From Komagataella phaffii GS115 (lineage: Eukaryota > Ascomycota > Pichiomycetes > Pichiales > Pichiaceae): a stretch of DNA of 64,000 nucleotides. Every line of letters starts with the position of its first letter. The first letter of the stretch is position 1. Below are positions 1-10,046 of the stretch, one piece after another. The stretch lies in assembly GCF_000027005.1 (NCBI RefSeq), contig NC_012963.1, positions 2,232,001 to 2,296,000 of the forward strand. Reading direction: 5' to 3'. The position numbers were made by a program, and so were the translations under genes. A model generated the notes under the pieces. That model saw nothing but the letters and a program-made list of their open reading frames with translations. It was not told the origin of the DNA and made no database searches.

Positions 1-231
1 AAAAAGAACACCGATGAGAACTTTGGTGTTGATAATGACCAAGACATGGACCAGTTTGCAACCAATGACGATTTGATGGGGAACAATCCTAACTATCTAG
101 GCAGTGACGTGGATCTGAAGGAACTGTTACAGAATAGTGAAGATGCTGATGGCCGTATTGATATTCCTGAAGGTGATATCAACAGTTTATTCAATGAAAT
201 TGATCTTCTAATCGGCAATGATGAATCATAG
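1..231 (+). CDS. C-terminal end of an unknown acidic protein (cut by window edge)
   Basis: Frame 1 is open from the first base to the TAG at 229-231, so the gene starts upstream of the window. The visible 76 residues are rich in Asp, Glu and Asn and contain short hydrophobic patches (VDLKELLQN, INSLFNEIDLLIG). That pattern would suit an acidic activation or protein-interaction tail, but this is inference. I do not recognise the family. The first in-frame Met is at 46, but the reading frame is equally protein-like before it, so 46 is unlikely to be the true start. Confidence 0.6.
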   Translation, partial: KKNTDENFGVDNDQDMDQFATNDDLMGNNPNYLGSDVDLKELLQNSEDADGRIDIPEGDINSLFNEIDLLIGNDES

Positions 232-452
232 ATTGGCAGTTAGTTTTGCAATTAATAGATTAGGTAATCTGAAATGTTCGAGTAAAAGATAAGATTGATG
301 TCACTTGACCATAAACAGAAACCTAACAGGAATACGCCTCTTTACCAGTCTTTTTTTTCTTACGTTTCGTGATGAATCTATAGGAGAAGTGGCGTGGGCT
401 AACGAAGAAGCAGAGACTGAACTTAAGTAAAGAACTTAAGATTAGAACGAAC

Positions 453-1877
453 ATGGTTCCTGTTTTGACCCCACAATTTCATTCTTCACCTTCAGTTTCT
501 GACTTTACAGCCTTTATAAACCGCTCCAATGTCGTTTCCATAACGAGCAATCTTTATGAGTCTTATAAAGAAGCCATTCATTCCTCGAATGTATCCATGT
601 ATTGCACCAATTCGTCTACACCTACTGGCAATGAGTGTGGAACATGTTTAGTTGTAGAATTAGGAGGCTCCACTCTAAGAATTGCAGTCTTACGCTTGGA
701 AAAAAGGAAATACGAAAATCTTTATCAAAGAGATTGGACATTAACTGAGAGTGATAAGGTGATTGACTTGAAATTTTTTGATGAAATTGCCCAAAAGATA
801 ACAAACATTCCCAGTCTAAGATCTCACTTTCGAAACGATACAATTCGAATAGGCATATCTTGGAGCTTCCCATTAGAACAAACTTCATCATCCCAGGCAG
901 TCCTACAAACAATGGGTAAAGGATTTCGACTTTCAGAGTCGACACATGGTCAGGATCTGAAAACACTTTTCGAAAACAGCCTCAAATCGAACGGGATTGA
1001 TGCTTCTGTGGAGAGCATCATAAATGACTCAGTTGCAGTTTTCGTTGCTGGGAATTACTTGGAAAGCTGCGTAACGGGATTAGTTGCTGGCACTGGCGTC
1101 AATTGTGCTTTGGTTGTCGATAGGAAAATGATTGGATTACAAAAGTCACAGGAACAGATTCGGCCTTTACGAAAGGGAAACTTCGACAAAGTAGTTCTGA
1201 ACTCCGAACTAGGTTTCTTTGGTGGTTTTCTGTGTCAACATAGTACCATCTGGGATAAAATGGTGCATGAGAACTGGGCACTACATCACTCAGTTCAAAC
1301 GAACCAACCACATATGACTCTTGCTCTTGGATGTTTTCAGCCGATTGAAATGATGTGTTCTGGCCGATATATTGGAGAGTTGACAAGGCTAGCTATTCTG
1401 TCGCTAATTGACTCTAAACAGCTATTCAAAGGAAGTCGGCAAAATATCCCTAGTGCATTTAACGTTCCGTATAGCCTAGGAGGAGCAATTGTTAGTGAAA
1501 TCTACGAATCAGAAGGACATCTACCTGAGCTCTGGGCTCCCCTTGCCCCTTCACAAGAAGATTACCAGATATTGTTTAAGGTTGTTGATTCGATAATTGA
1601 AAGAGCGTCTGTAGTTTTGGGGTGTGCTATCATTGCTCTTCTGAAGCTCAGCGAGTCTTCAGCTACAATTGACCCGACTGGAAGTGGTTCATGTCGACCT
1701 TACCGAATCGGGTATGTTGGTTCAGTGCTAAAGTGTTTCAAGCCTTATCGGGAAAAAGTTGAAATGGTTTTGAATTTGGCCTCAAAACTTCAAATCATCA
1801 ATCGACCAGCCTCCCTCATTTACATAGATGATAGTAATCTAGTTGGAGCGGCAGTTTCAGTCTTCACACCAGAATGA
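453..1877 (+). CDS. Hexokinase-family sugar kinase (possible N-acetylglucosamine kinase)
   Basis: A 474-residue protein with the hexokinase fold signatures in order. The phosphate-1 loop (VVELGGSTLRIAVL) lies near residues 67-80. The sugar-binding stretch IGISWSFPLEQTS is near 134. The catalytic-Asp segment IINDSVAVFVAG is near 190, followed by GLVAGTGVN (phosphate 2) and NSELGFFGG. The adenosine-side GYVGSVLKCF is near 425. All the expected elements are present, but the usual NDTVGT is NDSVAV and the sugar loops differ from glucose hexokinases. Divergent fungal members of this family include the Candida GlcNAc kinase (Nag5/Hxk1) and S. cerevisiae YLR446W, so the substrate may be GlcNAc rather than glucose. 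Family membership is secure; the substrate is inferred. It lies 78 bp upstream of ALG13 on the same strand. Confidence 0.8.
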   Translation: MVPVLTPQFHSSPSVSDFTAFINRSNVVSITSNLYESYKEAIHSSNVSMYCTNSSTPTGNECGTCLVVELGGSTLRIAVLRLEKRKYENLYQRDWTLTESDKVIDLKFFDEIAQKITNIPSLRSHFRNDTIRIGISWSFPLEQTSSSQAVLQTMGKGFRLSESTHGQDLKTLFENSLKSNGIDASVESIINDSVAVFVAGNYLESCVTGLVAGTGVNCALVVDRKMIGLQKSQEQIRPLRKGNFDKVVLNSELGFFGGFLCQHSTIWDKMVHENWALHHSVQTNQPHMTLALGCFQPIEMMCSGRYIGELTRLAILSLIDSKQLFKGSRQNIPSAFNVPYSLGGAIVSEIYESEGHLPELWAPLAPSQEDYQILFKVVDSIIERASVVLGCAIIALLKLSESSATIDPTGSGSCRPYRIGYVGSVLKCFKPYREKVEMVLNLASKLQIINRPASLIYIDDSNLVGAAVSVFTPE

Positions 1878-1955
1878 TTAGATTAGTTAGTATGCATCGC
1901 GCGATCAGAATTTACCTACCTTACTCCATAAGCGCAGAGAAATATCATCCATTCT

Positions 1956-2537
1956 ATGAAGAGTGTACTTGTAACAGGAGGAGCCACTGTCACATTTGTT
2001 GCGCTACTCCAATTGACTCTCAATGAAAAGTTTATTTCTGCCTTGAAGAAAAACAATTTCGATAAACTTGTTGTTCAGTATGGAACTCAACCCACAGGTG
2101 AATCACTATTTCTGTCGCTGATCAACAAACTAACCGATGAAGATTATAAGAAGTCTCAATTAGGTCAGCTATACAACATAAAGCTAAAGGATGGCTTTTT
2201 AATCCAAGGATTGAGCTTTGATACTGATTTCGTCAAGAATTACACGTCCAAAGTTGATCTCGTGATCTCACATGGAGGAACTGGCTCTATTCTAGATACT
2301 CTGAGAGCAGGTAAAAAGTTGGTGGTTGTTGTAAACGATACATTGGCCGATAATCACCAACTAGAGCTCACTGAAAAATTTGCAGAAAGAGAAGTTTTGG
2401 GCTATTGTCGGAAAAACACGGTAGAGGAGCTGATTGATCAAGTGAATCAAGCCGAATCAAGAGAGTTTAAAAGATTGGCGCCTAGCAAGGGAAGAATCAT
2501 ACAAGATGTTATATTGAATAATATTATTAAGCCATAA
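1956..2537 (+). CDS. ALG13: UDP-GlcNAc transferase catalytic subunit Alg13
   Basis: Alg13 is the soluble catalytic half of the enzyme that adds the second GlcNAc to GlcNAc-PP-dolichol on the cytosolic face of the ER, bound there by the membrane subunit Alg14. The 193-residue protein is about the family length. It opens with the Rossmann strand MKSVLVTGGATVTF and carries the GT28 UDP-sugar-binding segment LVISHGGTGSILDTLRAGK near residues 103-121. The following VVVVNDTLADNHQLELTEKFAE is the usual Alg13 signature. There is no signal or membrane segment, as expected. It is convergent with the membrane-protein gene ending at 2560, with 22 bp between stops. Confidence 0.95.
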   Translation: MKSVLVTGGATVTFVALLQLTLNEKFISALKKNNFDKLVVQYGTQPTGESLFLSLINKLTDEDYKKSQLGQLYNIKLKDGFLIQGLSFDTDFVKNYTSKVDLVISHGGTGSILDTLRAGKKLVVVVNDTLADNHQLELTEKFAEREVLGYCRKNTVEELIDQVNQAESREFKRLAPSKGRIIQDVILNNIIKP

Positions 2538-2559
2538 AAGCACAAGGTTGAGTCTAAAG

Positions 2560-4269
2560 TTACATTGTGAGTGTACTTCCGTCGCTTATCACATCAAGGG
2601 AATCACTCAGCCACTTTTTGGAACCAAAAATGTTATTCGATAAGCCTTCTGGCAACTCGGCTTTTTTCAAGTTGATGCTATCTTTTATGGATATTAAGCC
2701 AGTGAAACTTAGAGTTAGCAGTATCTTATCAAGAGTGAAAAAGTTGTGTTTCTTTTCATTTGAATTGTGCTTGGTCATTGATGAAATCAGAGTCATTCTC
2801 AAGATGTATAACCATATCGATCTATAAGTCGCAGTTGCTTCCAAGTTTGACTCTTGCTCAATATCCAGATCTATGGAATCTTGAGCAGGTCTTTTGGAAT
2901 AAAATGCGACTAAAAACCCAGAAAGTAGCCCAATTATATGCAGTCTGAACATGAGTGGTACTTTGGTGAGTGACCTCCATATCCATGACATGGATGGATT
3001 TCGCCCTTTTCTTGTGTAATATGACATCAACAACGACGTGGATGACACAGTAACAACAGTCAAGGAGAGTTTGAGACTTTCTTTTACGCTTTTTATGACT
3101 ATCTGTTTGTAATACTTCCATTTGCTAGCCGCTTTCAGCTGTTCCAATTCTTCCGTGCTAAGTCTCAAGTTCATAAAGAAGAAAAATGGAAAGAGGTATT
3201 CAAGGACTACCGTGTATTTTCTTGGCAAATATCGCAACAGAAAGTTTCTCAGATCAAATGCAAATCGATTTTTCATGCTATTCTTACCAATTATGCTTTC
3301 CAGTTCATAGAAAGATTTGACCATATCACCAGATGAAACCATGCGAGAAGTTCCTCTTTTGACTAATAGGCCTTCACCCATAAAGTTTAAGATGTTCCTG
3401 AAATATACTGGACAGTTCTCGTAATCCATGATAAACGACTTGAAAATCTGCGAGTAACATAATGGGAATAGATACCATGAACGTAAGAGTTTGTCTCTCT
3501 TTGGAACACTTTTTAGCGCTTTGAGCCTACGAATGAAACAACTATTTTCTGGTTGATCTTCGAATTCAGCGTTGTCTGTGTCTTTCATATCAGAATCCTT
3601 GATAACGTATATAGAGGATGTCTCTTTGGAAAATTGGTCGGGGTAAACCTGTTCCAAGAACTTATAGCCATACTCTACCATTAATACCGTAAAATATATT
3701 GATGCATAATTCTTTTGGTAATATATTTTACTGGGATACAGGGCAAATGACACCACTGATGTGAATAGACTGGAAACGACTGAATTGAAAAGAAACTTTT
3801 GCTTCTCAGTGACTTTTAAATAGCTCTCTGCGAAAATGTCAAGAATCTTGTTGAACAATGGTTTAACTGAAAATAAGAGACCCAGTGATGTAGAAAATTT
3901 TAGCAAATTCACCCGATCATTGAACATTAAATTTCTTCTAGAATTTGCAATATTCAACTTTCTTAAGATCTTAAATATTACGCCCAACGATCCAAACAAC
4001 AATAGAAACCATCTGTTGAAGTTTCTAGCTGCCTTTATGGTGACTTTTAGTATTCCTGTTGTGTCGTTCTCATAAAATGACTGTTCTACAGTCGATAATA
4101 AGCCACTCATCTTCCACAACTTCAACTGCACTTCCTCCAATGCAACTAGATCATGCTTTTCAAGCTGCTTGAGATTGATCTTCAGTAATTCTTTAACTTC
4201 ATCGTGTGATGTGAGCAAGACGAGTAAATACTTGAGTTTTGTCAAGTTATTACTGCCCTTGTTTGACAT
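2560..4269 (-). CDS. Multi-pass membrane protein of unknown function
   Basis: A 569-residue protein with several hydrophobic segments: near residues 85-105 (FLLLFGSLGVIF), 125-145, 165-180, 365-375 and 405-425, and the later stretch LHIIGLLSGFLVAFY. The patch SWYLFPLCYSQIFKSFIMDYENCP near residue 265 and the basic loops recall fungal TMEM135-like membrane proteins, but this is a by-eye impression only. No catalytic motif is visible. ATG at 4269 is the first in-frame Met. It diverges from ADE1 across a 596-bp spacer. Confidence 0.55.
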   Translation of the reverse strand: MSNKGSNNLTKLKYLLVLLTSHDEVKELLKINLKQLEKHDLVALEEVQLKLWKMSGLLSTVEQSFYENDTTGILKVTIKAARNFNRWFLLLFGSLGVIFKILRKLNIANSRRNLMFNDRVNLLKFSTSLGLLFSVKPLFNKILDIFAESYLKVTEKQKFLFNSVVSSLFTSVVSFALYPSKIYYQKNYASIYFTVLMVEYGYKFLEQVYPDQFSKETSSIYVIKDSDMKDTDNAEFEDQPENSCFIRRLKALKSVPKRDKLLRSWYLFPLCYSQIFKSFIMDYENCPVYFRNILNFMGEGLLVKRGTSRMVSSGDMVKSFYELESIIGKNSMKNRFAFDLRNFLLRYLPRKYTVVLEYLFPFFFFMNLRLSTEELEQLKAASKWKYYKQIVIKSVKESLKLSLTVVTVSSTSLLMSYYTRKGRNPSMSWIWRSLTKVPLMFRLHIIGLLSGFLVAFYSKRPAQDSIDLDIEQESNLEATATYRSIWLYILRMTLISSMTKHNSNEKKHNFFTLDKILLTLSFTGLISIKDSINLKKAELPEGLSNNIFGSKKWLSDSLDVISDGSTLTM

Positions 4270-4865
4270 GGATTGCTGTATTTGAGAAGAAAAATGAACG
4301 TAAACTTGAATCTCCCCAGGTGAACTTGGCGTGTATCTTATCTACCCCAGCTCTAAAGTTTACCCGATGAGGTAATTCTTAGGGATAATTTGGTGTATGG
4401 ATTTGACTAAATTGCCGGAGTTGATTCAATGACAGAGAAGCTTACATGCAAGGAACATGATTCGTTGATCAACATTAGATGGGTGGCATGGAGACGGGTG
4501 CTATCGTTTTGTGCAATTTGGTTTGCTGGAGAGTCGACCAAGAGATGATAACTGTTACTAAGCTTCTCCGTAATTAGTGGTATTTTGTAACTTTTACCAA
4601 TAATCGTTTATGAATACGGATATTTTTCGACCTTATCCAGTGCCAAATCACGTAACTTAATCATGGTTTAAATACTCCACTTGAACGATTCATTATTCAG
4701 AAAAAAGTCAGGTTGGCAGAAACACTTGGGCGCTTTGAAGAGTATAAGAGTATTAAGCATTAAACATCTGAACTTTCACCGCCCCAATATACTACTCTAG
4801 GAAACTCGAAAAATTCCTTTCCATGTGTCATCGCTTCCAACACACTTTGCTGTATCCTTCCAAGT
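4270..4865. promoter_or_regulatory. Divergent spacer between the membrane-protein gene and ADE1
   Basis: This 596-bp non-coding stretch must hold both promoters. It is AT-rich, with a possible TATA-like element (TTTAAATA, about 4667-4674) roughly 190 bp before the ADE1 ATG. I found no TGACTC Gcn4/Bas1-type site in it. No RNA gene or repeat is apparent. Confidence 0.4.
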
Positions 4866-5780
4866 ATGTCCATTGTGAACACTGATCTGGACGGAATCCT
4901 ACCTTTAATCGCCAAAGGAAAGGTTAGAGACATTTATGCAGTCGATGAGAACAACTTGCTGTTCGTCGCAACTGACCGTATCTCCGCTTACGATGTGATT
5001 ATGACAAACGGTATTCCTGATAAGGGAAAGATTTTGACTCAGCTCTCAGTTTTCTGGTTTGATTTTTTGGCACCCTACATAAAGAATCATTTGGTTGCTT
5101 CTAATGACAAGGAAGTCTTTGCTTTACTACCATCAAAACTGTCTGAAGAAAAATACAAATCTCAATTAGAGGGACGATCCTTGATAGTAAAAAAGCACAG
5201 ACTGATACCTTTGGAAGCCATTGTCAGAGGTTACATCACTGGAAGTGCATGGAAAGAGTACAAGAACTCAAAAACTGTCCATGGAGTCAAGGTTGAAAAC
5301 GAGAACCTTCAAGAGAGCGACGCCTTTCCAACTCCGATTTTCACACCTTCAACGAAAGCTGAACAGGGTGAACACGATGAAAACATCTCTATTGAACAAG
5401 CTGCTGAGATTGTAGGTAAAGACATTTGTGAGAAGGTCGCTGTCAAGGCGGTCGAGTTGTATTCTGCTGCAAAAAACCTCGCCCTTTTGAAGGGGATCAT
5501 TATTGCTGATACGAAATTCGAATTTGGACTGGACGAAAACAATGAATTGGTACTAGTAGATGAAGTTTTAACTCCAGATTCTTCTAGATTTTGGAATCAA
5601 AAGACTTACCAAGTGGGTAAATCGCAAGAGAGTTACGATAAGCAGTTTCTCAGAGATTGGTTGACGGCCAACGGATTGAATGGCAAAGAGGGCGTAGCCA
5701 TGGATGCAGAAATTGCTATCAAGAGTAAAGAAAAGTATATTGAAGCTTATGAAGCAATTACTGGCAAGAAATGGGCTTGA
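4866..5780 (+). CDS. ADE1: Phosphoribosylaminoimidazole-succinocarboxamide synthase (SAICAR synthetase)
   Basis: This enzyme catalyses the ATP-dependent ligation of aspartate to carboxyaminoimidazole ribotide, a step of cytosolic de novo purine synthesis. The 304-residue length is typical of the monofunctional fungal enzyme. Family motifs are clear: the N-terminal KGKVRDIY loop with DRISAYDV near residue 38, LIPLEAIVRGYITGSAWKEY near 116-135, the TKAEQGEHDENIS substrate loop near 163, and IADTKFEFG followed by LVDEVLTPDSSRFW near 212-240. The sequence agrees with my memory of the P. pastoris ADE1 marker gene. Losing this gene is expected to give adenine auxotrophy with red pigment, as in other yeasts. 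Confidence 0.97.
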   Translation: MSIVNTDLDGILPLIAKGKVRDIYAVDENNLLFVATDRISAYDVIMTNGIPDKGKILTQLSVFWFDFLAPYIKNHLVASNDKEVFALLPSKLSEEKYKSQLEGRSLIVKKHRLIPLEAIVRGYITGSAWKEYKNSKTVHGVKVENENLQESDAFPTPIFTPSTKAEQGEHDENISIEQAAEIVGKDICEKVAVKAVELYSAAKNLALLKGIIIADTKFEFGLDENNELVLVDEVLTPDSSRFWNQKTYQVGKSQESYDKQFLRDWLTANGLNGKEGVAMDAEIAIKSKEKYIEAYEAITGKKWA

Positions 5781-5938
5781 ATGATTAGTACCCTCCTCGC
5801 CTTTTTCAGACATCTGAAATTTCCCTTATTCTTCCAATTCCATATAAAATCCTATTTAGGTAATTAGTAAACAATGATCATAAAGTGAAATCATTCAAGT
5901 AACCATTCCGTTTATCGTTGATTTAAAATCAATAACGA

Positions 5939-7306
5939 ATGAATGTCGGTCTGAGTAGTCAATTTGTTGCCTTGGAGCTCATTGGCAGGGGGTCTTTTGG
6001 CTCAGTATGGAAGGTTGAAAGGAAAACAGATGGAAAGTGGTTCGTCAGAAAAGAGGTATCCTACATGAAGATGAATGCCAAAGAGATATCTCAAGTGATA
6101 GCTGAGTTCAGAATTCTTAGTGAGTTAAGCCATCCCAACATTGTGAAGTACCTTCATCACGAACATATTTCTGAGAATAAAACTGTCAATTTATACATGG
6201 AATACTGTGATGGTGGAGATCTCTCCAAGCTGATTCGAACACATAGAAGGAACAAAGAGTACATTTCAGAAGAAAAAATATGGAGTATTTTTACGCAGGT
6301 TTTATTAGCATTGTATCGTTGTCATTATGGAACTGATTTCACGGCTTCAAAGGAGTTTGAATCGCTCAATAAAGGTAATAGACGAACCCAGAATCCTTCG
6401 TGGGTAGACTCGACAAGAGTTATTATTCACAGGGATATAAAACCCGACAACATCTTTCTGATGAACAATTCAAACCTTGTCAAACTGGGAGATTTTGGAT
6501 TAGCAAAAATTCTGGACCAAGAAAACGATTTTGCCAAAACATACGTCGGTACGCCGTATTACATGTCTCCTGAAGTGCTGTTGGACCAACCCTACTCACC
6601 ATTATGTGATATATGGTCTCTTGGGTGCGTCATGTATGAGCTATGTGCATTGAGGCCTCCTTTTCAAGCCACTACACATTTACAATTACAACAAAAGATC
6701 CAAGAAGGGACATTCCCTCCACTTCCGGACGTATTTTCACCCCGGTTAAGATCTCTGATCAATGCTTGCATAACCATAGACCTGAACCAACGACCATCTA
6801 CTCACGAACTTCTTCAGGAAAGTTGCTTCAATGTGTATATCAAGGAGGTTAATTTAGAGATAAGGGAGGACAGATTGAATGAGCGTGAACGCAAACTGAA
6901 AATACGAGAGAACAAGTTAATCTTGAGCGAAGAGGGAATAGTGAAACAACTGAATGAAGAACTGGAATTTCAAAGAAAGTTGCTTGAACAAGAAGTAGAG
7001 GAAATAAGGAAGTCATACAAGAACGAATTTCAGTTCGTACTGGAACAACAGGTGCAACAGGCATTGAGCAAAATTCTAGGTCCCCAATACAATCAAAAGC
7101 CATTGAACAGGAATCAGCAACAAAAACAAATACAACAAATTTACAGCAGACAGGATCCGCAATTATCAAGCCCAAAGTCACAACAAGCTCAGATCCAAGG
7201 ACCAAGAGAGTTGCTTAAAAGAGGAGCCAACATTGATCGTAACAATCTGCGGCGCCCTCTCGGACTTATTGACGAAGAGCAGCAACAATACAACAGATAT
7301 AGGTAA
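5939..7306 (+). CDS. KIN3: NIMA-related protein kinase Kin3
   Basis: A 455-residue NEK-family Ser/Thr kinase. The N-terminal kinase domain (about residues 10-295) shows the glycine loop GRGSFGSVW, catalytic loop IHRDIKPDN (Asp near 165), DFG near 184-186, activation segment VGTPYYMSPE and DIWSLGCVMYEL. An insert of about 25 residues separates helix E from the catalytic loop. After the kinase come a charged coiled coil (about 300-385) and a Gln-rich tail ending near RRPLG. This arrangement matches S. cerevisiae Kin3, implicated in mitotic progression and chromosome segregation. It is convergent with SEC6, with 37 bp between stops. Confidence 0.93.
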   Translation: MNVGLSSQFVALELIGRGSFGSVWKVERKTDGKWFVRKEVSYMKMNAKEISQVIAEFRILSELSHPNIVKYLHHEHISENKTVNLYMEYCDGGDLSKLIRTHRRNKEYISEEKIWSIFTQVLLALYRCHYGTDFTASKEFESLNKGNRRTQNPSWVDSTRVIIHRDIKPDNIFLMNNSNLVKLGDFGLAKILDQENDFAKTYVGTPYYMSPEVLLDQPYSPLCDIWSLGCVMYELCALRPPFQATTHLQLQQKIQEGTFPPLPDVFSPRLRSLINACITIDLNQRPSTHELLQESCFNVYIKEVNLEIREDRLNERERKLKIRENKLILSEEGIVKQLNEELEFQRKLLEQEVEEIRKSYKNEFQFVLEQQVQQALSKILGPQYNQKPLNRNQQQKQIQQIYSRQDPQLSSPKSQQAQIQGPRELLKRGANIDRNNLRRPLGLIDEEQQQYNRYR

Positions 7307-7343
7307 AGCATCAGTTTTAACATTAAAGCACACATTACTACTA

Positions 7344-9716
7344 CTAAGGCTCTGCTAGTCGGAATTTACCCATAAATGATGCCTCAAAAGAATCAGAGTA
7401 CTCATGTTCGAAAATCCTATTCACCATCTCCACCTCTGCAACTATCTTCTTAGTCTGTGTACTTCCGAAGTCTTTTCTGCAAGCAAGGATTCCTTCTAGG
7501 AATCGTGGACTTAAATCATTAAACTGTTGCAAATATTCTTTCCAGACTTCCAGAATATCAGCCTCATTCTCCAGCTCTAATATATGCAAAAATATTTCAA
7601 AGACAGTAAACTTGGCTTGAACTTCTTCCTTTTCGATATATTGGGAGAAAAAACTGTAAAGAATCTGTACATCTCGCTTAACACAGTCAAAAACTTTGCT
7701 TTCTTTGAACTTACGTTTATAACCCAAGCATGCAAAGTATTCCAAAATTGTCTTGTTCAAAAGTTCAGGAAGGAAACTTGCCAATAGATCTGGTTTCATC
7801 TCTTCTATGAACTCATGGACATATTCTTCAAAATATGCTACTGTTTCATTCAGAAAAGAGGATCCATCCGGATACCAAGCTTTGCTGAATGTTTTGGAGA
7901 CCAACTCCGAAACATCAAAAAAGACTAACGCCAAGATATGGTTCAGACAATCGTGAGCTAAATCGGCACAATCATCAATGGCTCTACCAATCTCTGTAGA
8001 GATGGATACCTGGTACTTTTTCGACACTAATGCAACAAATTCAGTCTCTATAGTTTCAAGCTTTTCAGAGCCACTGATCTGATCGTTAGCAAGGGCAATA
8101 ATGTACTCCATCAATCCTGGAGCTATCTTAGAGGTATCGTCTAATTCGTCATCCGTGGCATCTTCGGACATTTGCTGAATCTGACTGTTGAGTTGTGACT
8201 TTAATAACTTATCCCATTGATTTTGTCTTTTAGAAAGTAATGAACAAAAATGTTTAATCACACCATCCAAAATTAAGCCTTGACCTGACCCCGTCGCAAC
8301 TGTTGCTTGTTGTTGAAACATCTGAAATACTATGAAGGCTCCCGGTAAACTGAAGTGATTTTGGTCATCTCTTGCAGGAGGTTCCTCTCTTTTAATAAAA
8401 GCTTCTTGTTCATTCTTTTCGATGTTGAACAGCCATTCGTTCATTTTCACTATGATCAAACTCAAGTAATCTTGCAGTAACTTCTCTCTATTTTCAACCC
8501 CTATGATAGAAACAATTTTGTCTTTACTAAAACCAAAATCTTGCCTCATAATATTTGTGTAGTTCTTGTCAAACTCAAGGATATCCAGAATAATAATCGT
8601 TTCCGGTTCACTTTCTATCAGTTCAACTATTATTTGATTCAAGTATTTGTAATACCATTGAAAGAATATATGAAACATGTTCCACCTGGAAGGAAAACAT
8701 ATCGCATGCGTTTCTCTAATTAATGCTAAGTCTTGATAAACCCAATCCAAGTTATTCAAGACTTCGAACCTGTCGTCGCCGACAAAAGTATCTTTACAGT
8801 TCTTGAATGTGTCTCTAATTGATTCTTCAATCGCATCAAATGCCAATTGTTTGTATTTTCTCTGCTGCAACCTTCCAACCTGCTCTTGATAAAGCTCTGC
8901 TCCTTTTGTATCTGAGTCAATAACATCCAGTGTTGAGACAAAATTTGTGGAACTCGTCAAGTGACGTTTCCCATCACTATCATCCTCGCTTCTCTTATCA
9001 ACTTTGGTTACAATTTCATGAAAAATTTGAGCCTTCAAATCTTCTCTTTCTTCATAGTCTAAAACTTTGGCCAATCTAATGATCAAAGAAAAGTTACGCT
9101 CTCGCAAACTCTCCGTAATACCAAGGCTTATTTCCCTTACAATGGAATCGAATTTTTCAATGGCAGGTTCCAAGAGGGTGTTCAGTTTGCGAATGGTTTG
9201 TTTAGTATCCTGCTGCGAATTGGTGGATAGTTCTGTCAGTTTCTCACTAAAATCTCTCAGTTCTGTCAGCCTAAAGTGGATTGGAAGTAGGTTTGGGACC
9301 TCAGAATCAATATCGATGCCTCTTTGAATTTCCTCATCACACAGAGCGTTTACCTCAGTCAGTGAACTGTTAAAAGAGTTTAGCTTTTTGTAGATTTCAT
9401 CGACTTCTTGGATTGTTTCATAAAGCTGTGTTGCCCTCTGAACGATATCATACCGGTCAATGGCACTCTCTGACAGCTTCGCAAGCTCATCTATTTTTTG
9501 TAAATCCTGCTTGAGTTCTTTAAATGAATCAACAGTGACACTCAACGACTGTATACCCTGAACGGTTTTCTGGAGGTGCCCTTCAGTTTCCAATCTCAGC
9601 TGCGATTCGATGGATTTTTTCTCTTTCAAGATTTCATCTTTCAATGCCGGGATGTTTTCAAGGTCCTTTTCTGCCTTTATAAGAGCAGCAACCTTACCCA
9701 GTACAACGTTGGACAT
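7344..9716 (-). CDS. SEC6: Exocyst complex subunit Sec6
   Basis: Sec6 belongs to the octameric exocyst that tethers post-Golgi secretory vesicles to the plasma membrane. The 790-residue length is close to the S. cerevisiae protein. The first 130 residues form a coiled coil (LVTRL-like heptads, for example IESQLRLETEGHLQ). The rest is the helical-rod Sec6 domain, with family-like stretches such as LALIRETHAICFPSRWNMF near residue 330 and the conserved C-terminal helices. No membrane segment is present. The gene has no intron, and the ATG at 9716 is the first in frame. Confidence 0.9.
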   Translation of the reverse strand: MSNVVLGKVAALIKAEKDLENIPALKDEILKEKKSIESQLRLETEGHLQKTVQGIQSLSVTVDSFKELKQDLQKIDELAKLSESAIDRYDIVQRATQLYETIQEVDEIYKKLNSFNSSLTEVNALCDEEIQRGIDIDSEVPNLLPIHFRLTELRDFSEKLTELSTNSQQDTKQTIRKLNTLLEPAIEKFDSIVREISLGITESLRERNFSLIIRLAKVLDYEEREDLKAQIFHEIVTKVDKRSEDDSDGKRHLTSSTNFVSTLDVIDSDTKGAELYQEQVGRLQQRKYKQLAFDAIEESIRDTFKNCKDTFVGDDRFEVLNNLDWVYQDLALIRETHAICFPSRWNMFHIFFQWYYKYLNQIIVELIESEPETIIILDILEFDKNYTNIMRQDFGFSKDKIVSIIGVENREKLLQDYLSLIIVKMNEWLFNIEKNEQEAFIKREEPPARDDQNHFSLPGAFIVFQMFQQQATVATGSGQGLILDGVIKHFCSLLSKRQNQWDKLLKSQLNSQIQQMSEDATDDELDDTSKIAPGLMEYIIALANDQISGSEKLETIETEFVALVSKKYQVSISTEIGRAIDDCADLAHDCLNHILALVFFDVSELVSKTFSKAWYPDGSSFLNETVAYFEEYVHEFIEEMKPDLLASFLPELLNKTILEYFACLGYKRKFKESKVFDCVKRDVQILYSFFSQYIEKEEVQAKFTVFEIFLHILELENEADILEVWKEYLQQFNDLSPRFLEGILACRKDFGSTQTKKIVAEVEMVNRIFEHEYSDSFEASFMGKFRLAEP

Positions 9717-10046
9717 TTCTAGGGATAGATATCAACACTTGTTTGTTGACAAAGATGGTGAAGGTCAAAGGGAGAGTTTAGTACGCGATTGATACCATAG
9801 AAAGACGAATGTTCAATGTAGGGATGAGACAGGAAACCGGGGTTTCAGCATTGACTAGCCTTGGAAGGCAAAAGATTAACGCCAGATATACCAACAACAG
9901 TGGCCATATAGAATACTCCGTTTGTAGCTTTACCTTATAGTTACCAGCTGTTTAGTGAGGCCAACTTCCAGATGTTTGTTTTGCTTATGTAATCCGATGG
10001 TATGTCGCTATTGTTATCTGTCGTATGTTCTTATAAAAACAATCAA

